Assembly (NCBI GenBank): GCA_035762345.1
Contig: DASTPE010000114.1
Coordinates: 19,471 to 83,470, forward strand
Length of the DNA: 64,000 nucleotides
Direction: 5' to 3'
DNA from: SCGC-AG-212-J23 sp035762345
GTDB taxonomy: Bacteria; Pseudomonadota; Gammaproteobacteria; Burkholderiales; SG8-39
The notes under the pieces were generated by a model. That model saw only the letters and a list, made by a program, of their open reading frames with translations, did no database searches and was not told the DNA's origin. The translations under genes and the position numbers were made by a program. This document shows positions 36,328-44,950 of the stretch, in pieces; the stretch's first letter is position 1, and each line of letters starts with the position of its first letter.

Positions 36328-37398
36328 ATGTCCTCACGCCGGCCGCCGATCGCGGGCCGCTATACCGCCGAGGAGGTGGCGTTGGCAGCGCGCAATCGCG
36401 GCATGCCGCTCGAAGCGCTGCGCCACGAAGTCACCCCGCCAGGGCTGCACTACCTGCTTGTCCACTTTGATATTCCCGACACCCAGGAAAGCGACTGGAA
36501 GCTCGACATCCAGGGTCTTGTCGGCAAGCGTTGCTCGTTTTCGCTTGCCGAGCTGAACGCGCTGCCTTCGACGACGCTGCGCGTGACGATGGAGTGCGCC
36601 GGCAACGGGCGCGGGCAGATGTCGCCGCGCTATCCCTCGGTGCCGTGGCTAGAGGAGGGCGTATCGACCGCCGACTGGACCGGCGTGCCCCTCGCGCTTT
36701 TGCTCGAAAAGGCAGGCTTGGTTTCGGAAGCCAGCGAGATTGTTTTCCACGGCGCGGATAGCGGCATTGACGCGGGCGTCGAGCATCATTTCGCGCGCAG
36801 CCTGTCGCGCGCGCAAGCCCTGGGCGGCGAGGTTCTCGTGGCCCACACGATGAATGAGGCGCCGCTGCCGCCGCAGCACGGCGCACCACTGCGGCTTGTG
36901 GTCCCCCGCTGGTACGGCATGGCGAGCGTGAAATGGCTGCGCTCGATCGAAGCGATCGCCGGTTCGTTCGATGGACTGCAGCAGGCGCGCAGCTATCATT
37001 TCCGTCGCACGCCCGACGAGAAGGGGGAGCCGTGCACGCTGATGCGTGTGAACTCGCTGATGGCGCCGCCGGGCATCCCCGACTTCTACACGCGCCGGCG
37101 CATCGTGGAAGCGGGGCCGGTCGCGATCATTGGCCGGGCGTGGTCGGGCGCTGCCCCTATCGAGCGGGTCGAGTTCGGCATCGACGGAGCCTGGAGCAGG
37201 GCAGATGTCGCACCCGGGCGACGAGCGTACTGCTGGCAGGAGTGGAACTTTCTCTGGCACGCATCGCCAGGGGCACACGAGCTCGCATGCCGCGCGACCG
37301 ATGCCGCGGGCAACACCCAGCCGCTCGAGCCGCCCTGGGACCTCGCAGGCTTCGGCAACAACGGCGTGCAGCGAGTCCCTATCACCGTAAGGGATTAG
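36328..37398 (+). CDS. Sulfite oxidase-like molybdopterin oxidoreductase
   Basis: This is a molybdenum-cofactor enzyme of the sulfite oxidase superfamily. The Mo-ligating cysteine is C90 in VTMECAGNGRG. The molybdopterin domain (about 30-235) is followed by a Mo-co dimerisation domain (about 250-350). No haem domain and no Tat leader are visible, so a cytosolic location is suggested, unlike SorA. ATG 36328 gives 356 residues. An in-frame ATG at 36268 would overlap the divergent ChaC-like gene. The substrate is not evident. Confidence 0.85.
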   Translation: MSSRRPPIAGRYTAEEVALAARNRGMPLEALRHEVTPPGLHYLLVHFDIPDTQESDWKLDIQGLVGKRCSFSLAELNALPSTTLRVTMECAGNGRGQMSPRYPSVPWLEEGVSTADWTGVPLALLLEKAGLVSEASEIVFHGADSGIDAGVEHHFARSLSRAQALGGEVLVAHTMNEAPLPPQHGAPLRLVVPRWYGMASVKWLRSIEAIAGSFDGLQQARSYHFRRTPDEKGEPCTLMRVNSLMAPPGIPDFYTRRRIVEAGPVAIIGRAWSGAAPIERVEFGIDGAWSRADVAPGRRAYCWQEWNFLWHASPGAHELACRATDAAGNTQPLEPPWDLAGFGNNGVQRVPITVRD

Positions 37399-37427
37399 CG
37401 TTCGCGGCAAGCTTCAGCTGGAACAAG

Positions 37428-37454
37428 AGCCCGGTTACAGCCGGGCTTTTCTTT
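37428..37454 (+). terminator. Intrinsic terminator after the molybdopterin oxidoreductase gene
   Basis: AGCCCGG and CCGGGCT pair around TTACAG, followed by TTTCTTT. It lies 29 nt after the stop codon. The remaining sequence to 37680 shows no gene I can support. Confidence 0.75.
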
Positions 37455-37680
37455 GGGGTAGAGTAAGCCGGTGTTCGTCTTGGACCGGTTGACGTCCCGC
37501 AGTTCGCGCTCGCTCGCCGTGATGATCGGGTTTGCGCGCAGCGTGAAAGGCGGCGGGCGGGAGGGCTTGCGTGGCAGCCCCGAGCATGCTTTGAGTGACT
37601 TCTTTCTTCACGCCTCCCTCCGCATTTCCGCAGCAAACCCCGCTTTCCAGTTTGGCTAGATTCTCATCAGAGGAGTCAGT

Positions 37681-38763
37681 ATGGAACGCCGCGTATTTCT
37701 AAAGTCCTCCGCCGCAATGGCCGCCGTGTCCGCCCTCCCCTGGCGTGAAGTGCTTGCGGCGGCCGACTGGCGCACTTTTGAAGTGACGACCCGGGTGGAG
37801 ATTCTCAAGCCGCAAGGGATTGCCCGAGTCTGGCTGCCATTGCCGATGATGCGCGACACGGTGTGGCAGCGTGACCGCGGCAGCGAGTGGACGGGCAACG
37901 CGGCGCGCGCGCAAGTCGTGAACGACGGCAAGTACGGCGCCAGCATGCTGTACGCGGAATGGGCTGCGGACGCGCAGACGCCGGTGCTCGAGCTTACGAG
38001 TCGTTTCGCCACGCGCGACCACGCAGTCGATCTGTCGCGCGCACGACCCGATGCCGAGCGGCTGACCGCGGCGGAGCGCGATTTCTTCACGGCGCCAACC
38101 GAGCTCATACCGACCGACGGCATCGTGCGCGAGACCGCGACCGGAATTGTCAGGAATGCGCGCAACGACCTGGACAAGGCGCGCGCGATCTACGAATGGG
38201 TGGTGGAGAACACCTTCCGCGACCCGAAGGTACGCGGCTGCGGCTGGGGCGACATCAAGTCTATGCTCGAGACGCGAAACTTCGGCGGCAAGTGTGGCGA
38301 CCTGAATGCGATGTTCGTGGGCCTTGCGCGCTCGGTCAGCGTTCCGGCGCGCGACGTGTACGGTGTGCGGGTCGCGCGCTCGGCGCACGGCTACGCGAGC
38401 CTGGGGGTCAGCTCGCCGAACGTGACGCGCGCGCAGCATTGCCGCGCGGAGTTTTTCGCGCAGGGGTATGGCTGGATCCCGGTCGATCCCGCCGACGTGC
38501 GCAAGGTGGTGCTCGAGGAGCCACCCGGGCAGCTCGCGATCGGCGATCCCAAAGTCGTCGCAGCGCGCAAGCGCCTTTTCGGCAGCTGGGAAATGAACTG
38601 GCTCGCTTACAACATGGGACACGACATCGCGCTGCCCCATTCGAGCGGGCCGAAGCTGCCGTACCTCATGTACCCGAACGGCGAGAACGGCGGCGCGCGG
38701 CTCGATCAGCTCGACCCCGACGCGTTCAAGTACAGCCTCACCGCACGCCAGACCGGCGCTTGA
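37681..38763 (+). CDS. Exported transglutaminase-like protein
   Basis: The protein has a transglutaminase-core (papain-like) domain with triad candidates C205 (GGKCGDLNA), H253 and D269 (WIPVDPAD). The N-terminus MERRVFLKSSAAMAAVSALP resembles a Tat leader (twin Arg, FLK). It has 360 residues. AGAGGAG precedes the ATG. The histidine context (RAQHCRAEFF) is unusual because the common form is H-x-W. It overlaps the next gene by TTGA and probably acts in the periplasm; protease or acyl-transfer activity is an inference from the fold. Confidence 0.8.
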   Translation: MERRVFLKSSAAMAAVSALPWREVLAAADWRTFEVTTRVEILKPQGIARVWLPLPMMRDTVWQRDRGSEWTGNAARAQVVNDGKYGASMLYAEWAADAQTPVLELTSRFATRDHAVDLSRARPDAERLTAAERDFFTAPTELIPTDGIVRETATGIVRNARNDLDKARAIYEWVVENTFRDPKVRGCGWGDIKSMLETRNFGGKCGDLNAMFVGLARSVSVPARDVYGVRVARSAHGYASLGVSSPNVTRAQHCRAEFFAQGYGWIPVDPADVRKVVLEEPPGQLAIGDPKVVAARKRLFGSWEMNWLAYNMGHDIALPHSSGPKLPYLMYPNGENGGARLDQLDPDAFKYSLTARQTGA

Positions 38764-39245
38764 GGTTCCTTGCTCTGCTGCTCGCGCTGTCACTTCCCGC
38801 GGCGGCGGAGGAACTCAAGCCATGGGCCGGCGGTGCTACGCCGCCGCTCGAGCTCACCGATCTCCAGGGCAAGAAGCACTCGCTTGCCGACTACCGCGGC
38901 AAAGTGGTGCTGGTAAATTTCTGGGCGACCTGGTGCGAGCCGTGTCGCCAAGAAATGCCGAGCATGGAGCGGTTGCGCGTCTCGCTCGCGGGCCGGCCGT
39001 TCTCCGTGCTCGCTGTCAATCTGGCCGAGCCGGAATCGCGCATCAGCAAGTTCCTCGACGCCGTGCCGGTCGGTTTCCCGATCTTGCTCGATCGCGACAC
39101 CAAGACCACCCGGGCATGGCAAGCGAAGGTGCTGCCCGCAACGTATATCGTCGGCCCGAACGGCGCGATCCGCTACCGCCACGTCGGCGAGCTCGACTGG
39201 TCGAAGCCGGAAGTACGCAAGCAGATCGTGGCGCTCATGAAATGA
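38760..39245 (+). CDS. Periplasmic TlpA-like thioredoxin
   Basis: This is a thiol-disulfide oxidoreductase of the TlpA/ResA family. A leader of about 18 residues (starting with the TTG codon, RFLALLLALSLPAAAEE) precedes a thioredoxin fold with the active site WCEPC at about 57-61 and a cis-proline region VLPATYIVGP. It has 161 residues. TTG 38760 overlaps the transglutaminase stop (TTGA). It could keep the upstream enzyme's cysteine reduced in the periplasm. Confidence 0.85.
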   Translation: MRFLALLLALSLPAAAEELKPWAGGATPPLELTDLQGKKHSLADYRGKVVLVNFWATWCEPCRQEMPSMERLRVSLAGRPFSVLAVNLAEPESRISKFLDAVPVGFPILLDRDTKTTRAWQAKVLPATYIVGPNGAIRYRHVGELDWSKPEVRKQIVALMK

Positions 39246-39985
39246 AGGGTGCGGCGGCAATAGTTCTTTGCCTTGCAGCTTCGGCGCTCAAGGCCGACGA
39301 AAATGAATGGCGGCCGCCGTTCATCACGACGCCGCCCGAGGTGGTCGAGCGGATGCTGACGATGGCCGCGACGCGACCCGAGGACCTCGTGGTCGACCTC
39401 GGCTCGGGCGACGGGCGGATCGTGATCACTGCGGCACGCCATTTTGGCGCGCGCGGCATGGGCATAGAGCTCGACGCCGCGCTGGTGGAAAAATCCCGCA
39501 ACGCTGCTCGTGCGGTCGGGGTCGAGGACAAGGTGAGCTTCGTGCACGGCGACGTCCTAGTTGCCGACATATCGCGCGCGACGGTCGTAACGGTGTACCT
39601 GCTCCCGGCGCTTATGGCAAAGCTGCAGTCGCGCTTCATCGACGAGCTCGCCCCCGGCACGCGCATCGTGTCGCACGCCTTCACGATGACCGGCTGGGCA
39701 CCCGACGCCGCCGAGACCGTGAGACTTAAATCGCGCCACCCCGGTCAGGGCGATGAAAGCCGGCTTCACCTGTGGATCGTGCCCGCGGATGCGCGTGGCG
39801 TGTGGCGTGGCTCCGGGATCGAAGTGCGTATCGAGCAGAACTACCAGAAGATCGAGGTGCAGGGCGCCGCCCGCGCGAGCCTTTCCGGACGCAATATCGC
39901 GTGGGACGGCTTCAAAGGCCGCGTGGAGGGAAACCGCATCGTGGGCGAGCTCGCCGGCCGCCCCATCGAACTCATCCGCCGCTAG
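39242..39985 (+). CDS. SAM-dependent methyltransferase-like protein with leader-like N-terminus
   Basis: A class I methyltransferase fold is indicated by VVDLGSGDGRIVITAA (about 48-63) and GIELDAALV. The first 18 residues (MKGAAAIVLCLAASALKA) look like a signal peptide, and a C-terminal region of about 80 residues after the methyltransferase core is beta-rich. ATG 39242 overlaps the TlpA-like stop (ATGA). SAM is not expected in the periplasm, so either the leader is not used, or the fold has another role there. It has 247 residues. The 3' end overlaps the convergent gene by 4 nt. Confidence 0.78.
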   Translation: MKGAAAIVLCLAASALKADENEWRPPFITTPPEVVERMLTMAATRPEDLVVDLGSGDGRIVITAARHFGARGMGIELDAALVEKSRNAARAVGVEDKVSFVHGDVLVADISRATVVTVYLLPALMAKLQSRFIDELAPGTRIVSHAFTMTGWAPDAAETVRLKSRHPGQGDESRLHLWIVPADARGVWRGSGIEVRIEQNYQKIEVQGAARASLSGRNIAWDGFKGRVEGNRIVGELAGRPIELIRR

Positions 39986-41337
39986 AGCACCTTGCCGGGG
40001 TTCATCAGCCCGTGGGGATCGAGGGCCGCCTTGAGCCTTCGCATCAGCTCGAGCTCGAGCGGCGACTTGTGCGCGCGAATCGCCTCGCGCTTGAGCTGGC
40101 CGAGGCCATGCTCGGCCGAGATCGATCCCCCCAAGCCTTCGACGGCGTCGTACACAATGCGGTTGATGGCATCGCGGCTCGCGAGCAGCTGCGCCGGCCC
40201 GACGTTGTAATGCAGGTTGCCGTCGCCGACGTGTCCGAAGCAGTAGATCTCGGTCTGCACAAAGGACGCTCTCAATTTCTCCTCTGCAAGCGCAATGAAG
40301 TCCGGAATGCGTGAGATCGGCAGCGAGATGTCGTGCTTGACGTTGGTGAACTGCGCCTCGGGAATCGTCTCACGGATGCGCCACAGGCTGCGCGCCTGCT
40401 CGCCGCTCTGCGCAAGGACCGCCTCGCGCTCGGCAAGCGCCTGCTCGAGGCGCTCGTGCAGCTCCACGGTGGCGCCCGTGTCGGCGAACTGGGCGAGCAC
40501 GTGCCAGGGATGCGGCGTCGGCAGCGGGTCGCGCAGGTCGGGAACGTGAGCGAGCACCGCCTTGAGACAGTCGCGCGACACAAGCTCGAAAGCCGAAATC
40601 CGCTCACCGAGACGCTCGCGCAGCTCGGCAAGCAGCTCCACCGCCTGGCGTGGAGTCCGCAGCGCGATCCACGCAGTCGCGGCCGCCCTCGGCCTGGGGT
40701 AGAGGCGCAGCACCGCGGCGGTGATCACCCCGAGCGTGCCCTCGGCGCCGAGGAAGATCTGCTTCAGATCATAGCCGGTGTTGTCCTTGCGCAGGCCGCG
40801 CAAGCCGTCCCAGATCCGGCCGTCGGACAACACGACCTCCAGGCCGAGCACCAGCTCGCGCGCGTTGCCGTAGCGCAGGACGTTCACGCCGCCGGCATTG
40901 GTCGAAAGATTGCCCCCGATCTGGCAGCTGCCCTCGGCGGCGAGCGACAGGGGAAAGAGGCGCCCCGCATCGTCAGCGGCGCGTTGCACCGCGGCCAGCA
41001 CGCAGCCCGCTTCGACTGTCACCGTATCGTTCAGCACGTCGAGCGCGCGAATGCGGTTCATGCGGCCAAGGGCGAGGACGAGCTCGCGGCGTGCGCCCGT
41101 CGGCACCGAGCCGCCGACCAGCCCGGTGTTGCCGCCCTGGGGCACGATGGCTACATTTTCGCGCGCGCACACCCCGACCACCTGCGATACCTCGTGCGTG
41201 GTCGCCGGCCGCACCACGCACTCCGCCGTTGCCGAGTACTGCCGGCGCCAGTCGGTGAAGTACGGTTTCGTGTCTTGCGGCGCGGTAAGTACATTGGCCG
41301 CCCCTACAATGTCAGCGAGACGCTCTTGCAGGGTCAT
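39982..41337 (-). CDS. FAD-binding 2-hydroxyacid dehydrogenase (GlcD/D-lactate dehydrogenase-like)
   Basis: This is a flavoprotein of the VAO/PCMH family. The FAD-binding_4 domain (about 35-215) contains VPQGGNTGLVGGSVP, and the C-terminal FAD-oxidase domain carries SAEHGLGQLKREA near residue 415. D-lactate, D-2-hydroxyglutarate and glycolate dehydrogenases share this architecture, so the substrate is open. It has 451 residues and no leader. Its start lies 11 bp from the divergent binding-protein gene. Confidence 0.88.
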   Translation of the reverse strand: MTLQERLADIVGAANVLTAPQDTKPYFTDWRRQYSATAECVVRPATTHEVSQVVGVCARENVAIVPQGGNTGLVGGSVPTGARRELVLALGRMNRIRALDVLNDTVTVEAGCVLAAVQRAADDAGRLFPLSLAAEGSCQIGGNLSTNAGGVNVLRYGNARELVLGLEVVLSDGRIWDGLRGLRKDNTGYDLKQIFLGAEGTLGVITAAVLRLYPRPRAAATAWIALRTPRQAVELLAELRERLGERISAFELVSRDCLKAVLAHVPDLRDPLPTPHPWHVLAQFADTGATVELHERLEQALAEREAVLAQSGEQARSLWRIRETIPEAQFTNVKHDISLPISRIPDFIALAEEKLRASFVQTEIYCFGHVGDGNLHYNVGPAQLLASRDAINRIVYDAVEGLGGSISAEHGLGQLKREAIRAHKSPLELELMRRLKAALDPHGLMNPGKVL

Positions 41338-41348
41338 CCTTGAACACT

Positions 41349-42485
41349 ATGCGGCTTCTTCTCCTTTGGCTAGCGGGCCTCTCGGGCGCCTTCGCGCAGC
41401 CGCCTGCCGTGATTGTGGGCGCTGTGATCTCCCGCACCGGCGCGCACGCCGAGCTGGCCGGCGAGTACGCCAAGGGTATCGAGGCGTGGCGCGACGAAGT
41501 CAACGCTTCGGGCGGGCTCCTCGGCAGGAAAGTCGAGCTGCGCCTGTTCGACGATGAGTCGCGGGCGGTTCAAGCCGGCCCGCTGTACGCGACGCTCATT
41601 CGCGAAGAGAAAGCCGACTTCCTCATCGGTCCGTACGGCTCCGCCGCCACCCTGGTCGCCGTTCCGGAAGCTGAGCGAGCGCGCCGCGTGATGGTGAACG
41701 GCGCGGGGCAGGCGCCTTCGATCCATGGCCGCGCGCCGCGGTATGTTTTTCAGAGCACGCCGGCGTACTCCTCGTACGGCGAGGGCATTTTGCGGGTTAC
41801 GGCCGCAGCCGGATACCGCCGGCTCTTCATCCTGGCGCGCGACGATGCGGGGTCGCTCGAAATGGCCGACGCAACGCATAGCGACGCGCAAAAGCAATTC
41901 CAGCCGGGCGGGGTCGAGGTCTACCGTCCGGGCACCGCGGATTTCGCGGCGCAGGTCGCCAAGGCGCGTGCCGCGCAGGCCGAGGCGTGGATCGCGTTCG
42001 GCGATTCGCGCGACGCGGCCGAGATGGTGAAGACCTTCAAGCGCCTGAATTACGCGCCGCAGCTCTTCTTCGCGCGCGGCGTGTCGCATCCGCGCTTCAT
42101 CGAGCTTCTCGGGCAGGACGCCGAGTTTGCGCTCGGCAGCGTGGACTTCGATCCGCGTATCGGCGAGGCCGCGCGCGCTTTTGCCGGGGCGTTCGCCGCC
42201 AAGTGGGGCGTCGCGCCTGGCCTGCCGGCCGCCCAGGGTTACGCTGCCGGAGTCGTGCTGGCGGCCGCGGTGCGCGACGCGTCCAGCCTCGAGCAGGAGA
42301 AAGTGCGCTCTGCCCTTGCCGCGGCCGAGGTCTCCACGCCTCTGGGAACCTATAGAGTCTCGCCGCAGAATGGTGCTCAGGTGGGGGCCAAGCCGCGCGT
42401 CGTGCAAATCCGCAAGGGGCGGCTGGAAGCGGAGGACCCGCTCCTGCCCTATCCCCAGTGGAACGAGAGAGCCCTCATCAAATGA
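41349..42485 (+). CDS. Branched-chain amino-acid-type ABC substrate-binding protein
   Basis: This is a periplasmic receptor of the LivJ-like (type I, Peripla_BP_6) class. A leader of about 18 residues (MRLLLLWLAGLSGAFA) is followed by VIVGAVISRTGAHAELAGEY, the family start, and RAVQAGPLYATLIREEKADFLIGPYGS in shortened form (key residues IGPYGS). It has 378 residues from ATG 41349; TTG 41340 is an alternative. No permease or ATPase gene is adjacent. Its stop overlaps the CitE-like gene, implying a shared catabolic role. Confidence 0.85.
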   Translation: MRLLLLWLAGLSGAFAQPPAVIVGAVISRTGAHAELAGEYAKGIEAWRDEVNASGGLLGRKVELRLFDDESRAVQAGPLYATLIREEKADFLIGPYGSAATLVAVPEAERARRVMVNGAGQAPSIHGRAPRYVFQSTPAYSSYGEGILRVTAAAGYRRLFILARDDAGSLEMADATHSDAQKQFQPGGVEVYRPGTADFAAQVAKARAAQAEAWIAFGDSRDAAEMVKTFKRLNYAPQLFFARGVSHPRFIELLGQDAEFALGSVDFDPRIGEAARAFAGAFAAKWGVAPGLPAAQGYAAGVVLAAAVRDASSLEQEKVRSALAAAEVSTPLGTYRVSPQNGAQVGAKPRVVQIRKGRLEAEDPLLPYPQWNERALIK

Positions 42486-43363
42486 ATCGCTCATTCCTTT
42501 TCGCGCCGGGCAACGTCGCGCGCCGTGTGGCGAAGGCGCTGACGCTCGAAGCCGACGCGGTCATCGCTGATCTTGAGGATTCAGTCGCGATCACGGAAAA
42601 GGTCGCGACGCGGAAATTGGTCGCACGGGCACTCGAGCAGCCACGGCGCGGCCGCGGCTACGTGCGGGTGAACGCGCCATCGACACCTTTCTGCTTCGGC
42701 GATCTGCACGAGGTGCTGCATCCCGGAGTCGAAGGGGTCGTCCTGCCCAAGGTGGAGAGCGCGGCGGACCTGCACGCCATAGACTGGCTGATCTGGAATC
42801 TCGAGCGCGAACGCGGCATACCGGAGGGGTCGATCGACCTGATGCCGCAGATCGAGACCGCCGCGGGGCTGCATCGCATCGATCGCGTGCTGCAAGCGAG
42901 GAGCCTCCGTCCGTACAAAGGCCAATGGCGCGTGAAGCGCGTGGCGTTCGGTGCCGCAGACTACGCGCACGAGCTCGGTCTCACGGTCGGTGCGGAAGAA
43001 GCCGAGCTTGCCGAAGCGCGTGCCCGCGTGGTGCTCGCTGCGCGTGCCGCCGGGCTCGAGGGCCCCATCGACAGCCCGTGGTTTCATCTCAAAGACACTG
43101 AAGGCTTCGGCCGCGCGCTCGAGCGCAGTCGCCGCGGCGGCTTTCAGGGCAGGCTGTGCGTGCATCCCGACCAGATCGGCCCCGTGAACGCAGCTTACAT
43201 GCCGAGCGCCGCCGAGCTCGCGCGCGCGGAGCGCGTTGTCGCCGCTTTCCGTGATGCGGAGGCGAAAGGCGAAGCCGCGGTCCAGGTCGACGGCGAGATG
43301 GTCGACTATCCCGTCGCCTATCGCGCGCAGGCCCTGCTGGACTCGTTCAGAAAAAGCCGCTGA
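42482..43363 (+). CDS. HpcH/HpaI-CitE family lyase (malyl- or citramalyl-CoA lyase-like)
   Basis: This is a Mg-dependent TIM-barrel carbon-carbon lyase. RSFLFAPGN is the family start, IADLEDSV and DLMPQIETAAG carry metal-binding acidic residues, and AFGAADYAHELG provides another aspartate. It has 293 residues, and ATG 42482 overlaps the upstream stop. CitE-like proteins act on 3-hydroxyacyl-CoA thioesters such as malyl-CoA, beta-methylmalyl-CoA or citramalyl-CoA; which one applies cannot be told here. Confidence 0.87.
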   Translation: MNRSFLFAPGNVARRVAKALTLEADAVIADLEDSVAITEKVATRKLVARALEQPRRGRGYVRVNAPSTPFCFGDLHEVLHPGVEGVVLPKVESAADLHAIDWLIWNLERERGIPEGSIDLMPQIETAAGLHRIDRVLQARSLRPYKGQWRVKRVAFGAADYAHELGLTVGAEEAELAEARARVVLAARAAGLEGPIDSPWFHLKDTEGFGRALERSRRGGFQGRLCVHPDQIGPVNAAYMPSAAELARAERVVAAFRDAEAKGEAAVQVDGEMVDYPVAYRAQALLDSFRKSR

Positions 43364-44556
43364 GCGTCGTCCTTCCTCTTTTCGCCACGCTCGCGATCCA
43401 GACGCTGGTGTCCACCGCGGTGTACTGCGCGCCCGTGATGGCGCCCGCAGCTGCGCCGATGCTCGGCGTCGCGCCCGCGAGCGTGGGTTACTTCGTCACT
43501 GCGGTGTATCTCGGCTCAATGATCGGCACGGTCGCCGCCGGCGCCTGGGTCGGACGCTTCGGAGCCATCCTTGTTTCGCAGGCGGGACTGATCTTTTGCC
43601 TGCTCGGGCTGGCGATGGCCTCCACTGCGGTCCTCCCTGCTGTGCTCGCCGGAGCCCTGCTTCTCGGGCTCGGCTACGGGCCGGCGACACCGGCGAGCTC
43701 GGCGATCCTGGCGCGAGCCGCGCCTCCTCACATGCTGGCGCTTACCTTCTCCATCAAACAGACCGGCGTGCCGCTCGGCACCGCAATCGCGGGCGCCGCG
43801 GTTCCGGTGCTAGTAGTCGCGCTCGGCTGGCAGGTCGCCGCGCTCTCGGTAGGGGCCGCCTGCGCGCTGTGCGCGGGCGCGCTCGGTCCGATCCGCGGTC
43901 GCTACGATGCCGCCCGCAACCCGGCCGCGCCAGCATCGCTGCGCTCCGCGTTCTCGCCCGTCGGCCTCGTGATGCGCGACCCTACGCTGCGCGAGCTTTC
44001 GCTCGTCTCTTTCATCTACGGCGGAATGCAGATCACCCTGCTTGCCTATCTGGTGAGTTTCCTGGTCGAGTTTTTTTCGCTTTCACTCGTGCTCGCCGGC
44101 ATGATCATGGCGGCCTCGCAAGTGACGAGCGTCGTGGCGCGCGTCGGCTGGGGAATGTTCGCCGACCGGCTCTCCACTCGGCGCGTGACGCTCGGGATAC
44201 TGGGCATCGGCATGGGGGTAACCGCGCTGACCGCGCTTTTCGCCAATCAGGAATGGCCGCTGTGGGTGCTATTCGCGTTCGCCATGGCGTACGGCGCCAC
44301 GGCGGTAGGGTGGAATGGCGTATTCCTGGCCGAGATCGCGAGGCTGGCGCCGCGCAACCGGGTGAGCGACGCCACCGGCGGCTCGGCATTCTTTACATTC
44401 CTCGGCGTGGTGGTGACGCCGCCACTTTTCCACCTGGTCTTGACCACCACCGGCTCGTACGGGCTTACCTATGCCTTGTTCGGCCTTCCCGCCGCCGCGG
44501 CCGGCGTGCGGCTGCTCGCGACCGCTAAAATCGGCCGCGATGCCAGCCATTCCTGA
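43360..44556 (+). CDS. Major facilitator superfamily transporter
   Basis: This is an inner-membrane MFS carrier with about twelve hydrophobic helices. The first helix needs the segment encoded from 43360 (VVLPLFATLAIQTLV), but the first ATG or GTG in frame is GTG 43408, in the middle of that helix. I propose CTG 43360, which overlaps the preceding stop as CTGA. If GTG is used, the first helix is shortened by 16 residues. The typical post-helix-2 motif is degenerate (GAWVGRFG). It has 398 residues on my start. The cargo is unknown. Confidence 0.82.
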   Translation: MSVVLPLFATLAIQTLVSTAVYCAPVMAPAAAPMLGVAPASVGYFVTAVYLGSMIGTVAAGAWVGRFGAILVSQAGLIFCLLGLAMASTAVLPAVLAGALLLGLGYGPATPASSAILARAAPPHMLALTFSIKQTGVPLGTAIAGAAVPVLVVALGWQVAALSVGAACALCAGALGPIRGRYDAARNPAAPASLRSAFSPVGLVMRDPTLRELSLVSFIYGGMQITLLAYLVSFLVEFFSLSLVLAGMIMAASQVTSVVARVGWGMFADRLSTRRVTLGILGIGMGVTALTALFANQEWPLWVLFAFAMAYGATAVGWNGVFLAEIARLAPRNRVSDATGGSAFFTFLGVVVTPPLFHLVLTTTGSYGLTYALFGLPAAAAGVRLLATAKIGRDASHS

Positions 44557-44950
44557 AGGGTTCCGCCGGATCGAGCGCCTGAGCCCCTTTAACGCGCTCG
44601 TCGGCCCGCTGTACGAGCGCCGCGACGGCGATGCCGTTTCCATTGGGCTCGCGGTAGAGGAGAAGCACACGAATTCACGCGGCATTTGTCACGGTGGCGT
44701 CCTCGCTACGCTCGCCGACCTGGCGCTCGGCTATGCGATGCTCGCCAAGTCAGGCGACAGGGGATTTGTTACCGCACACCTCGCGGTGGACTACGCCGGC
44801 GCGGCACGCAGCGGCGACTGGATTGAATCACGGGTCGAGATCCAGCGTGTCGGCTCGCGCCTCGCATTCGCAAACTGCTACCTGGTCGCCGGTGAAAAGC
44901 GCATCGTGCGGGCGAGCGCCATTTTCGCGCGCGACGGCAAGCGTGGATGA
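44540..44950 (+). CDS. PaaI-family acyl-CoA thioesterase
   Basis: This is a hot-dog-fold thioesterase that hydrolyses aromatic or other acyl-CoA esters. NSRGICHGGVLATLADLALGYA (central residues HGG and D) is the catalytic block, and the hydrophobic sheet ending in FANCYLV and ASAIFARD is typical. It has 136 residues from ATG 44540, which overlaps the MFS 3' end by 17 nt. With the CitE-like lyase upstream it supports a CoA-ester pathway. Confidence 0.88.
   Translation: MPAIPEGFRRIERLSPFNALVGPLYERRDGDAVSIGLAVEEKHTNSRGICHGGVLATLADLALGYAMLAKSGDRGFVTAHLAVDYAGAARSGDWIESRVEIQRVGSRLAFANCYLVAGEKRIVRASAIFARDGKRG

Noticed and set aside
37471..37659. Short open frame between the molybdopterin gene and the transglutaminase gene
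   Set aside because: No recognisable motif, no clear ribosome-binding site, GTG start and random-looking composition. The reading frame on the opposite strand there is no better.
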